Positions 1-6,849 are shown, numbered from the stretch's first letter. The stretch is DNA of 10,848 bases from Pseudomonadota bacterium (GCA_023388675.1 JAEWFU010000215.1:1-10848); one strand, 5' to 3'. Notes: generated by a model not told the origin, from the sequence alone. Numbers and translations are program-made.

Positions 1-1463
1 TGACCACCGGCGACGAAGGCGGGCTGGTGGACGTCCGGGTTCTGGTCAACGGCGAGATCGTTTCGGTGGAGCAGGCGATCGTGGGCCAGGAAATGTCGCT
101 GGAGCTGATCGTCCCGAACGCCGGCAAGAACATCGTGGAACTGGTCATCGACACGGCGCCGGGCGAACTCACCGACACCAACAACCGTGCCATCGCCATG
201 CTCGACGGCATCCGCGAAAACCTGCGCGTCCTGCTCGTCTCCGGCGAGCCGCATGCCGGCGAGCGCACCTGGCGGAACCTGCTCAAGTCCGACACTTCGG
301 TCGACCTGATCCACTTCACCATCCTGCGTCCGCCGGAAAAACAGGACGGCACGCCGATCAACGAACTGTCGCTGATCGCCTTTCCGACGCGCGAGCTGTT
401 CGTCGAGCGCATCAACGATTTCGACCTGATCATCTTCGACCGCTACCAGCACCGCGACGTGCTGCCGATCCTCTATTACGACTACATCGCCGAATATGTG
501 GAAAATGGCGGCGCGCTGCTGATCGCAGCCGGCCCCGAATATGCCGGCAACCAGTCCATCGCGCGCACGCCGCTGATGTCGGCCCTGCCCGCAATGCCCA
601 CAGGCACCGTCGTCGAGCAGGGTTTCTATCCGCGCCTGACCGATACCGGCGAGCGTCACCCGGTGACGCGCGGGCTCGAAGGGTCCGCCGCCGAGCCGCC
701 GCAATGGAGCCGCTGGTTCCGTCAGATCGACATCCAGTCCCCCGAGGGCGAGGTCGTCATGAACGGCGCCGACGACCGGCCGCTGCTGGTGCTCAACCGG
801 CGCGGCGAAGGGCGCGTCGGCATGCTGTTGTCCGACCAGGGCTGGCTGTGGGCGCGCGGCTTCGAGGGCGGCGGCCCGCACGTATCGCTCTACCGGCGCA
901 TGGCGCACTGGCTGATGAAGGAGCCGGAGCTGGAGGAAGAGCGCCTCACCGCCTCAGGCCGGGGCATGACGCTCGACATCGCCCGCCAGACCATGAGCGA
1001 CGATCCGGGACCCGCGACGGTCGTCTCGCCGTCCGGTCAGTCGATCGACGTCACCCTTGAGCCGTCGACGCCGGGTCAGTTCACCGGCAGCGTCGAGACG
1101 GATGAGATTGGCCTCTACCAGATCGGCAATGGCGATCTGACGACGCTTGCCCATGTCGGCCCGGTCAACGCGCCCGAGTTCCAGGATACGGTGTCGACGA
1201 CCGAGGTGCTGCGGCCCGCTGCGGAAGCCTCGGGCGGCAGCGTGCGACGTCTGGCGGCAACGCTTGCCGGCGGCGTATCCGTACCCAACGTCGTGCCGGT
1301 TCGCGCGGGCGGCGAGGCATCCGGCCGCGACTGGATCGGCCTGCGCACCACCAATGACAGCGTGTTGCGCTCGGTCAGCCGCGTGCCGCTGTTCGCTGGC
1401 TTCTTCGGCCTTGGCCTGCTGCTGATGGCGCTGGGCGCGATGTGGTATCGCGAAGGGCGGTAA
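1..1463 (+). CDS. Membrane protein with glutamine amidotransferase-like domain (5' end outside window)
   Basis: The reading frame is already open at the left edge (first full codon at position 3) and ends in TAA at 1461-1463, so only the C-terminal 486 residues are visible. A beta-rich segment comes first (about residues 1-70). It is followed by a class I glutamine-amidotransferase-like Rossmann domain (about 75-300) with a recognisable VLLVSGEPHAGERTWRNLL strand-helix unit. Where a working amidotransferase has its nucleophile cysteine after the GGALLIAAGP strand, this one has Pro-Glu, so it is probably not an amidotransferase. One hydrophobic segment (about 461-480, VPLFAGFFGLGLLLMALGAM) lies just before the end, followed by a short positively charged tail, and probably anchors the protein in the inner membrane. 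In Rhizobiales such proteins commonly sit beside MoxR ATPase, DUF58 and BatA-like genes. That neighbourhood would lie to the left and is not visible. Exact role unknown. Confidence 0.8.
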   Translation, partial: TTGDEGGLVDVRVLVNGEIVSVEQAIVGQEMSLELIVPNAGKNIVELVIDTAPGELTDTNNRAIAMLDGIRENLRVLLVSGEPHAGERTWRNLLKSDTSVDLIHFTILRPPEKQDGTPINELSLIAFPTRELFVERINDFDLIIFDRYQHRDVLPILYYDYIAEYVENGGALLIAAGPEYAGNQSIARTPLMSALPAMPTGTVVEQGFYPRLTDTGERHPVTRGLEGSAAEPPQWSRWFRQIDIQSPEGEVVMNGADDRPLLVLNRRGEGRVGMLLSDQGWLWARGFEGGGPHVSLYRRMAHWLMKEPELEEERLTASGRGMTLDIARQTMSDDPGPATVVSPSGQSIDVTLEPSTPGQFTGSVETDEIGLYQIGNGDLTTLAHVGPVNAPEFQDTVSTTEVLRPAAEASGGSVRRLAATLAGGVSVPNVVPVRAGGEASGRDWIGLRTTNDSVLRSVSRVPLFAGFFGLGLLLMALGAMWYREGR

Positions 1464-1495
1464 TGCCCGCGCGACTGCAAGTGAACCTCACGCAA

Positions 1496-1792
1496 TCACT
1501 GAAAGGCGTCGAAAATGCCAAAGGCAATCGACCGATCTTCTGTGAGGTTCTCGGCAATCTTCAACAGGTATTCATCGACACGGCCAAACTCGGTACGGTC
1601 CATAAGCAGTTCGACGTCTTCCACTTGAACTGTCACCAACCCCGCTTTCCGTAATTCTAGATCGGCAGACAAGCGAAATTCGTTCTCGCTTTCTGCAAGA
1701 CCCAAAACTTGCACGAACGCGCCACTATGCCCCTGCAGCGAATTTCGGTTGACGGCTTTGACCTCCCAAAGTCCTATCCAACGCAAGCTCAT
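1496..1792 (-). CDS. Small hypothetical protein, AT-richer, probably acquired
   Basis: This 98-residue frame begins MSLRWIGLWEVKAVNRNSL and ends DRSIAFGIFDAFQ at a TGA (1496-1498). I do not recognise the family. The alternation of strands and amphipathic helices (EDVELLMDRTEFGRVDEYLL, KIAENL) reads like a real small alpha/beta protein and not an antisense shadow. The start at 1792 is chosen because AGGA lies 5 bases upstream; an in-frame ATG at 1804 is the alternative. The first 68 bases overlap the 3' end of the GNAT gene in another frame. By hand count, 1501-1800 is about 51% GC against about 67% in 1801-1920. The gene also uses codons that are rare in high-GC rhizobia (ATA, TTA, CTA, ACA). 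Both suggest foreign origin. It converges on the membrane protein gene, 32 bases away. No signal peptide or membrane segment is seen. Confidence 0.6.
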   Translation of the reverse strand: MSLRWIGLWEVKAVNRNSLQGHSGAFVQVLGLAESENEFRLSADLELRKAGLVTVQVEDVELLMDRTEFGRVDEYLLKIAENLTEDRSIAFGIFDAFQ

Positions 1793-2318
1793 CTGCTTCC
1801 TCATAGCCTGTGGGATGTCCGGTCGCATGAACCACCTCGCCCGCAAAGCCGGCCAGCGAGCGCGGCTCGAGTTCCGCTGCAAGCAACCGCTTCGGATCGA
1901 CCGGGCGCGGCATGGTGAGTTGACCGTTCGGAACCACCAGTCCGAAACCGAGCGGTGCGTAATAGGGCGCATCGCCGACGAGGATGACGAGGCTCCAGCC
2001 ATCCTTGCGCGCCGCATCCAGCGCGAACGCGACCAGCTTCCTGCCGATGCCGAGATTCTTGTAGGCCGGCCGCACGGCCAGCGGACCGAGCAGCAGTGCC
2101 GTAGCGCCGCCGGCCGCGATGGGCGTCATGCGCACCGATGCTACGACCTTGCCGTCCACGAGCCCGACGAAGGAAAGGTCGCGACGGTGCGGCCCGCCCT
2201 CGCGGATCTTGTAGGCGGCGCGCGCGAAGCGACCCGGCCCGAAGGCTTCCGCGTTGATGTCTTCGATTTCGGGGTCGTGCGCAGCAAGTTCCTGCGCGTA
2301 GGCGACGTCAAGGCTCAT
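1725..2318 (-). CDS. GNAT family N-acetyltransferase (YhbS-like)
   Basis: A cytosolic acetyl-CoA-dependent acyltransferase of the GNAT fold, 197 residues; the substrate cannot be predicted. The acetyl-CoA binding motif A is clear at about residues 76-100: the beta4 strand LLLGPLAVRP is followed by the pyrophosphate loop KNLGIGRKL. Motif B (GDAPYYAPLGFG, 115-126) is typical of the YhbS-type group annotated as predicted N-acetyltransferases. ATG at 2318 fits the family N-terminus, although the upstream Shine-Dalgarno is weak (GGA about 7 bases away). As I recall them, relatives end soon after the GEVVHA segment at residue 165. Here about 32 more residues of dissimilar composition follow, and most of that tail lies in the AT-richer DNA that also encodes the overlapping small protein. 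The natural 3' end may have been replaced when that DNA arrived. Confidence 0.85.
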   Translation of the reverse strand: MSLDVAYAQELAAHDPEIEDINAEAFGPGRFARAAYKIREGGPHRRDLSFVGLVDGKVVASVRMTPIAAGGATALLLGPLAVRPAYKNLGIGRKLVAFALDAARKDGWSLVILVGDAPYYAPLGFGLVVPNGQLTMPRPVDPKRLLAAELEPRSLAGFAGEVVHATGHPTGYEEADELALDRTLGGQSRQPKFAAGA

Positions 2319-2369
2319 GGTCGTATCCGGTTTGCAAGCGTGAGAACGGTTGATGCGGCAAGCGCCGCC

Positions 2370-2438
2370 AACGCCCCTGCGGGCGTTCAGCCAATTCGTC
2401 GTCGCTCGAAACGGATCGTGGTCACGGCAGTCTCCTCC
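2370..2438 (-). other. Possible 12-codon mini-ORF with strong Shine-Dalgarno and abutting hairpin
   Basis: On the minus strand, GGAGGAG (2438-2432) sits 6 bases before a GTG (2425) that opens a 12-codon frame ending in TGA (2389-2387). A hairpin with a perfect 7-bp stem and GCAG tetraloop (2387-2370, AACGCCC/GGGCGTT) begins at that stop. The unit lies in the 275-base divergent gap between the GNAT gene and the glutathione transferase gene, 52 bases before the GNAT start. It could be a short leader frame with a terminator-like hairpin, or the relic of a longer gene, because the same frame stays open upstream without a start codon. No U-tract follows. I see nothing else certain in this gap. Confidence 0.25.
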
Positions 2439-2593
2439 GCCCGGATCGTCCGGACGAAATCCCCGCTATCATCAAAAACGGCGGTCCGCAATCCGAGATT
2501 CTCAAGGTTGGTGACGAACTGTTCATCGCCCGGCGCATTTCCCGCATGCGGGCGCCTGCCTAGATTGAAAGGAACACAGCAAGGAGCAATGCA

Positions 2594-3580
2594 ATGGGAC
2601 GTCTCGTCGACGGCATCTGGAAAGACGAATGGTACGACACGGGCAGCGACGGCAAGTTCAAGCGCTCCGAGTCCCAGTTCCGTGACTGGATCACGGTCGA
2701 CGGCAAGCCGGCGGAAGGCCGCGAGCGCGGCTTCAAGGCAGAACCCGGCCGCTATCACCTCTACGTTTCCTATGCCTGCCCCTGGGCGCATCGCACGCTA
2801 ATCTACCGCAAGCTGAAGAAGCTCGAGGACGTCATCTCCGTCGACGTCGTCCACCATTTCATGGCCGAGAACGGCTGGACCTTCGTGGAGGAAGACGGCG
2901 CCACCGGCGACACGCTCTACGGCAGCGAGTTCCTGCACCAGATCTACACCCGGGCCGACCCGACCTATTCCGGCCGCGTGACGGTGCCGGTTCTTTGGGA
3001 CAAACAGGAGCAGACCATCGTTTCCAACGAGTCTTCCGAGATCATCCGCATGCTCAATTCAGCCTTCGACGCGTGGGGCGACGCGTCGGTCGATCTCTCG
3101 CCGGCACATCTGCGGCGGGAGATCGACGCAGTCAACGACCGCGTCTATCCGGCGATCAACAACGGCGTCTACCGCACCGGCTTCGCCACCACGCAGGGCG
3201 CGTACGAAGAAGCCTTCGACGAGCTGTTCGACGCCCTCGACGACATGGAGCAGCGTCTCGCGCGCAGCCGTTATCTGGTCGGTGACACCCCGACCGAAGC
3301 GGACTGGCGGCTGTTCACGACATTGATCCGCTTCGACGCGGTGTATTATTCGCACTTCAAGTGCAACCTGCGCCAGATCCGCGATTATCCGAACCTGTCG
3401 AACTATCTGCGCGATCTCTATCAGGTGCCGGGCATCTCAAGCACGGTCAACATGCTGCACATCAAGGCGCATTATTACGCGAGCCATGAAACGGTGAACC
3501 CGACGCGCATCGTGCCCAAGGGGCCGGAACTCGACTTCTCCGCACCGCACGACCGCAACCGGTTCAGGAAAGCAGCGTAA
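2594..3580 (+). CDS. yqjG: Glutathionyl-hydroquinone reductase (Xi-class glutathione S-transferase)
   Basis: 328 residues, the usual length for the Xi class (E. coli YqjG/YqjG-like and PcpF). These cytosolic enzymes use glutathione to reduce glutathionyl-hydroquinones to hydroquinones through a catalytic cysteine. The diagnostic CPWAH motif is at residues 62-66 (YVSYACPWAHRTLI), with Cys62 as the presumed nucleophile. The N-terminal thioredoxin-like domain spans about 45-145, including the SNESSEIIRML glutathione-binding turn near 140-150. An all-helical C-terminal domain follows (about 165-310), with the conserved YLVGDTPTEADWRLFTTLIR segment. ATG at 2594 is preceded by AAGGAG with a 7-base spacer. 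An ATG five bases earlier (2589) is out of frame. It is divergent from the GNAT gene and followed by a palindromic repeat. The class assignment is firm; the physiological quinone is unknown. Confidence 0.93.
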   Translation: MGRLVDGIWKDEWYDTGSDGKFKRSESQFRDWITVDGKPAEGRERGFKAEPGRYHLYVSYACPWAHRTLIYRKLKKLEDVISVDVVHHFMAENGWTFVEEDGATGDTLYGSEFLHQIYTRADPTYSGRVTVPVLWDKQEQTIVSNESSEIIRMLNSAFDAWGDASVDLSPAHLRREIDAVNDRVYPAINNGVYRTGFATTQGAYEEAFDELFDALDDMEQRLARSRYLVGDTPTEADWRLFTTLIRFDAVYYSHFKCNLRQIRDYPNLSNYLRDLYQVPGISSTVNMLHIKAHYYASHETVNPTRIVPKGPELDFSAPHDRNRFRKAA

Positions 3581-3608
3581 GGCGGTAAAGGCCTGCCAAA
3601 CCCGAGCG

Positions 3609-3753
3609 CGTTCGCGCCGCCCCTCACCTGCCTGCCGGCATCCTCTCCCCGTTAACGGGGAGAAGAAATCTGTCTTCGACGCTGCCGCCTACCCGTCTCC
3701 CTGTTTACCGGGAGAAGGTGGCCCGAAGGGCCGGATGAGGGGCGGCGCAAACG
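3609..3753. repeat. RIME-like intergenic palindromic repeat element
   Basis: A 145-base element lies between the convergent glutathione transferase and Nudix genes. It is bounded by an 18-bp inverted repeat with one mismatch (3609-3626 against 3736-3753; the inner 13 bases are perfect). Inside are a perfect 20-bp palindrome (3644-3663, TCTCCCCGTTAACGGGGAGA), a related 6-bp stem (3696-3701 with 3710-3715), and a small GGCCC-GAA-GGGCC hairpin (3720-3732). This mosaic of palindromes, with CCCCTCA outer arms and TCTCCC-type stems, resembles the RIME-type repeats scattered through rhizobial genomes. Its position between two converging genes suggests it may also act as a bidirectional transcription barrier or mRNA 3'-end stabiliser. 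That role is inferred. Confidence 0.8.
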
Positions 3754-3773
3754 GCAAAGGCCAGGTCCCCACC

Positions 3774-4271
3774 TCACCACTCGGCCGAAGGTTCCTCGCC
3801 GCCAAACAGCTCTGCAATGCGCCGGCGTGTCGCCGGCGTCGTTTCCTCCGGCAACGCATCGAGCGGGAAGAAACCCGCTTCGGCCACCTCGGCATCCGGC
3901 TTTTTCGGCGCCGTCTGCCGATAGTCTGTGATGAGATAGACCGCGACATGGTCGCGCCGGCTCGACTGGCGATTGAAGTGCAGCGACGTCAGTGCCGGCA
4001 TCGACAGCAACTCGACATTGGCCTCTTCCATCAACTCGCGTTCCAGCGATTCAAGCGCTGTCTCTCCGGCCTCGACGCCGCCGCCGGGAAAATGCCAGCC
4101 CGGCACATAAGTATGGCGCACGAGAAAAACAGCTTTCCTGTCGGTGTCCAAGATCACCCCCCGCACGCCGAGCGTCATCGGTCGCCGCAGCAGGAACCAC
4201 GTGTGAAAAAGCCGCCCCCGCAGGCGCGCCCATACGCGCTGGCGCATGAAGGCCGGTTCGTCGCCGCTCAC
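3774..4271 (-). CDS. Nudix hydrolase
   Basis: A 165-residue Nudix-fold pyrophosphohydrolase, which cleaves nucleoside diphosphates linked to a moiety X using a divalent metal. The Nudix box is at about residues 64-86: G-x5-E-x7-REL-x-EE is intact (GGVEAGE ... RELMEE). The last glycine of the consensus is replaced by Asn in EEANV. The basic N-terminal segment (MRQRVWARLRGRLFHTWFLL) is amphipathic or hydrophobic. Substrate specificity cannot be read from the sequence. The start is set at GTG 4271 because GGGGAGG lies exactly 6 bases upstream. The frame stays open to another GTG at 4352, but those extra residues are Ala/Arg/Pro-rich and lack a spaced Shine-Dalgarno; an internal ATG at 4247 has no good site. 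The gene is divergent from the metallophosphoesterase, so the roughly 110-base gap should hold both promoters. Confidence 0.88.
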   Translation of the reverse strand: MSGDEPAFMRQRVWARLRGRLFHTWFLLRRPMTLGVRGVILDTDRKAVFLVRHTYVPGWHFPGGGVEAGETALESLERELMEEANVELLSMPALTSLHFNRQSSRRDHVAVYLITDYRQTAPKKPDAEVAEAGFFPLDALPEETTPATRRRIAELFGGEEPSAEW

Positions 4272-4381
4272 CGGCAACCTCCCCGCTGGGCGGGCGCGAA
4301 CTGCGGCATCCCGGCGCGGTGCGGCCGGTTCCCGCCGAAATGCGGTTCCCACCCTTTGTGCTCATGCTCTAAAGGATAGGG

Positions 4382-5284
4382 ATGTTCAGGCTTGCACATC
4401 TTTCCGACATCCATCTCGGCCCCCTGCCCGACCTAGCCTATCGCGACCTCGTGTCCAAGCGGATAACGGGCTACATCAACTGGCGTCGGCATCGCCGCTC
4501 CAACCTGCATGAAGGCATCATCGATGCCATCGTCGCGGACCTCCAGGATGCGCGGCCCGACCATATCGCCGTCTCGGGTGACCTGATGAACCTCGCCCTG
4601 AGCGGCGAGATCGAGCTTTCCCGCCTCTGGCTCGAAGCGCTCGGCGCGCCCGACGAAGTTTCGGTGGTGCCCGGCAACCACGACGCCTACGTGCCCGGCG
4701 CGCTCGACAAGGCCTGCGCGGCCTGGGCTCCGTGGATGCATGGCGACGGCATGGAAGAACCGGCCCGGCGCGGCTCCTTCCCGTTCATGCGCGTGCGCGG
4801 CCCGATCGCGCTGATCGGGGTCTCGTCGGCACGGGCCACCGCGCCGTTCATGGCAAGCGGTTTCTTCGGTGACGGCCAAGCGGAACGGCTCGGCCGGCTG
4901 CTCGACGAAGCCGATGCACAAGCCCTGTGCCGTGTCGTCGTTATCCACCACCCGCCGGTGCGCGGCGCCGACCCGGCGCACAAGCGCCTGCTCGGCATCG
5001 GCCGCTTCCAGAAGGTGATGCGCAGGCACGGGGCGGAGCTCGTGCTGCACGGCCATACGCACCTGCCGACGACGCACCGCATCGAAGGGCGCGACCGCGA
5101 CATTCCTGTCGTGGGCGTTGCCGCAGCCGGACAGGCGCCCAGGGGCAAGCGGCCGCCCGGGCAATACAATCTGTTCGAGATCGGGGGGGAAGCACGTGCA
5201 TGGCGTATCGCGCTGACCCGGCGCGGTCTTTTGGACGATGGCTCGAAGGTCGAGACGATCACAACCGAACTGCTGGCCGGGTGA
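4382..5284 (+). CDS. Calcineurin-like metallophosphoesterase
   Basis: A 300-residue cytosolic two-metal phosphoesterase. The full set of metal ligands is visible in order: D-x-H at residues 9-11 (LSDIHLG), GDLMN at 66-70, GNHD at 98-101, HH at 189-190 (VVVIHHPP) and HGHTH at 223-227. The arrangement matches the class III cyclic-nucleotide phosphodiesterase/CpdA-like branch of the superfamily. However, many members act on other phosphodiesters, so a cAMP activity is only a possibility. ATG at 4382 follows AAAGGATAGGG, a good ribosome site. The gene is divergent from the Nudix hydrolase gene, a common housecleaning-type pairing. It converges with the next gene across a 20-base gap that holds no obvious terminator. 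Confidence 0.92.
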   Translation: MFRLAHLSDIHLGPLPDLAYRDLVSKRITGYINWRRHRRSNLHEGIIDAIVADLQDARPDHIAVSGDLMNLALSGEIELSRLWLEALGAPDEVSVVPGNHDAYVPGALDKACAAWAPWMHGDGMEEPARRGSFPFMRVRGPIALIGVSSARATAPFMASGFFGDGQAERLGRLLDEADAQALCRVVVIHHPPVRGADPAHKRLLGIGRFQKVMRRHGAELVLHGHTHLPTTHRIEGRDRDIPVVGVAAAGQAPRGKRPPGQYNLFEIGGEARAWRIALTRRGLLDDGSKVETITTELLAG

Positions 5285-5304
5285 CGCCTCTCCTGCCCTC
5301 ACAC

Positions 5305-5904
5305 TCAGAACGAGCGGCCGAACATGTCGGCGATCTGGGGCCAGGACAGCATCAGAATGACAGCCACGCCGACCAGCCCGCCGAGCAGGATGATGCCGAG
5401 GCCGCGCAGGACGGATGAGCCCTTCTTTTCCTTCCCATCGTCCTGAGACGCATAAAGGCGCGGGTCGAACGGGGTCACCTCGCCTTCCAGCATCCGCCGT
5501 CGCTCGATGACCCGTTCGGCGATATAGCGCGTCACCTGATCGGCAACCTGCTTCATATCGCTCGACTCGGCGAGCACGACGCGTCCCAGCCGCGTATCCA
5601 GCAGGAAGCGATAGGTCCGGCGATCCCGCCCCATCGTCACATGGGCGACGGAATCGATCCACAGGCGTGGCTGGGTGCCGGCGGAGATGGCGAAGTCGAA
5701 GCGTTCGTCATCGTCGTCCACATCGGCGAAAACGGGTTTCAGATCTTCGGCCAGCAGCTCCAGCCGCGTGAGCTGCGCCTCGCGAATGTCGACCACGACA
5801 TCGTCCCGGTCGACTACCGCGTTCTTGACGTCGCGGATCGCCTCGGCAAGGCGGCTGCCCGCCTGCTGGCGCTCGGTATTCATGTCCTCGACAGGCTCGC
5901 TCAT
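5305..5904 (-). CDS. Hypothetical protein with C-terminal membrane anchor
   Basis: 199 residues; I do not recognise a named family. The N-terminal part (about 12-60) is helical and charged, with an acidic DVDDDDERFDF stretch at 61-71. A beta-rich middle follows (about 70-112: FAISAGTQPRLWIDSVAHV, RTYRFLLDTRLGRVVLAES), then a helix rich in Arg/Glu (116-140). One hydrophobic segment (about 167-187, LRGLGIILLGGLVGVAVILML) lies close to the end, with Lys/Arg before it. This suggests a tail-anchored inner-membrane protein with its bulk in the cytoplasm. ATG at 5904 has GGAGG 7 bases upstream; an ATG eight codons in is less likely. A perfect CtrA-type box lies 21-37 bases before the start. The frame reads as a typical conserved rhizobial hypothetical protein; homologues would be needed to say more. 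Confidence 0.85.
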   Translation of the reverse strand: MSEPVEDMNTERQQAGSRLAEAIRDVKNAVVDRDDVVVDIREAQLTRLELLAEDLKPVFADVDDDDERFDFAISAGTQPRLWIDSVAHVTMGRDRRTYRFLLDTRLGRVVLAESSDMKQVADQVTRYIAERVIERRRMLEGEVTPFDPRLYASQDDGKEKKGSSVLRGLGIILLGGLVGVAVILMLSWPQIADMFGRSF

Positions 5905-5924
5905 CAGTCGGCCTCCAATGCTTG

Positions 5925-5941
5925 GTTAAGCAACAGTTAAC
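5925..5941 (-). promoter_or_regulatory. CtrA-type binding box (TTAA-N7-TTAAC)
   Basis: GTTAA-GCAACAG-TTAAC is a perfect match to the alphaproteobacterial CtrA consensus TTAA-N7-TTAAC. Because the ends are palindromic, it matches on both strands. It lies 21 bases upstream of the start of the tail-anchored hypothetical gene, in the 103-base gap after the hydrolase gene. CtrA is the cell-cycle response regulator of this class. At this distance the box would overlap or flank the promoter, so either activation or repression is possible. A match by chance is uncommon in DNA this GC-rich but cannot be excluded. Confidence 0.55.
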
Positions 5942-6007
5942 ACAGGCAGCCGGCGAAATCACGGCGCAACCGACATTGCGCACCGCTATCGCAGCGTTAA
6001 GTCGCCT

Positions 6008-6769
6008 TCAGCCACGCAGCACAGCGGTTCGGCGAATGATCGCCAGCATCTCGTCGGGTGCTTCGTCGGGCAGCATGTGGCCGAGATCGGGAAACAGATG
6101 CACCGCGAACCGCCAGGGCAGACCCTGCGCCTGGCGTGCTGGCAAAACATTGTCGAGCCCACCCCAGACGACGCTGACGGGCATGTCGAGCGCTTCGAGC
6201 CGATCCCGCGGAAGCAGCCCCTGCCGGCCATCCCGAACCAGTCCGGCAGCGATGGCGACCAGCTTCTCGCCGGCGCCCGGCGCCGCGCGTGCAGCGAGCG
6301 TGTCGGCGATGACCGTATCGGAAACGGGCGACATCCACCCATACATCGCCTCCATGCAGGCACGCAGCGCCGCCTCGTCTCGGGCGGCCGCATAGCGGGT
6401 CAACAGGCGGTGGTTGATCTCCGATCCGAACCCGCCCGGCGACAGCAGTGTCAGCGAGGCGATGCGGGCGGGCTCGATGATCGCCATCAGTGCCGCAACC
6501 GCTCCGCCCATCGAGTGGCCGACGAGATGAACGTGCTCGAGGTCCCGCGCGGCAAAATCCGCCAGCAGCGCCTGCGCCGCCACTTTCGCAGACCCGGCCT
6601 CGGGATAGGCAAGCGAGGCGCCGTGCCCCGGCAGGTCGTAGGCCAGCGTTGCCACACCGCTCGCAAGCCCGCCCTGCAGGTGCGACCATGCCGCGTGGCT
6701 GCCGCCGAACCCGTGCAGCAGTGCGACGGTTTGACTGCCGCCGCCCATTTCTCGCGCGAAAAGCGCCAT
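6008..6769 (-). CDS. Alpha/beta hydrolase, AcoC-like
   Basis: 253 residues with a complete alpha/beta-hydrolase triad: nucleophile Ser86 in GHSMGG (84-89), acid Asp206 in WGGLDNVLP and His231 in DLGHMLP. The oxyanion-hole HGFGG motif is at 19-23. The LAYDLPGHG strand and the LLSPGGFGSEIN segment after the nucleophile elbow resemble the hydrolase domain fused to the E2 acyltransferase in acetoin-cleaving systems (AcoC). This protein is free-standing and lacks a lipoyl domain, so the substrate is unknown; a small ester or thioester is a guess. No signal peptide is seen, so it is probably cytosolic. ATG at 6769 has GGAGGT 5 bases from the start. It lies 80 bases downstream of the TPR gene on the same strand and might be co-transcribed with it. 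Confidence 0.9.
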   Translation of the reverse strand: MALFAREMGGGSQTVALLHGFGGSHAAWSHLQGGLASGVATLAYDLPGHGASLAYPEAGSAKVAAQALLADFAARDLEHVHLVGHSMGGAVAALMAIIEPARIASLTLLSPGGFGSEINHRLLTRYAAARDEAALRACMEAMYGWMSPVSDTVIADTLAARAAPGAGEKLVAIAAGLVRDGRQGLLPRDRLEALDMPVSVVWGGLDNVLPARQAQGLPWRFAVHLFPDLGHMLPDEAPDEMLAIIRRTAVLRG

Positions 6770-6849
6770 TCTCCACCTCCGGAATCATCGATCTAGGGAA
6801 GCGGACGTTTCCATGAACGCGGGTTCGGGTAAAGGTTCCGATGGACGCC

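Noticed and set aside
2387..2550. A longer minus-strand gene upstream of GNAT in the frame containing VTNLENLGLRTAVFDDSGDF
   Set aside because: The residues look plausible, but no ATG, GTG or TTG with a ribosome site opens the frame before it runs into sequence antisense to the glutathione transferase. Only the last 12 codons have a good start.
2541..2552. A perfect 12-bp palindrome (CCCGCATGCGGG) upstream of the glutathione transferase as an operator
   Set aside because: A short GC-rich palindrome is not rare in this composition, and no regulator gene or second site supports it.
1749..2801. A 350-codon plus-strand open frame across the GNAT gene and the following gap
   Set aside because: It is antisense to the GNAT gene with clear motif A, its product is Arg/Ala-rich without domain character, and it runs into the glutathione transferase gene in the wrong frame.
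4433..5662. A 409-codon minus-strand open frame opposite the metallophosphoesterase
   Set aside because: The plus-strand frame holds all five metallophosphoesterase motifs. The antisense frame is a typical high-GC shadow rich in Arg, and its upstream part overlaps the hypothetical gene in another frame.
5964..5981. A 6-bp stem (GCGCAA/TTGCGC) after the alpha/beta hydrolase as its terminator
   Set aside because: The stem is short and is not followed by a U-tract in the hydrolase direction. It is too weak to call.
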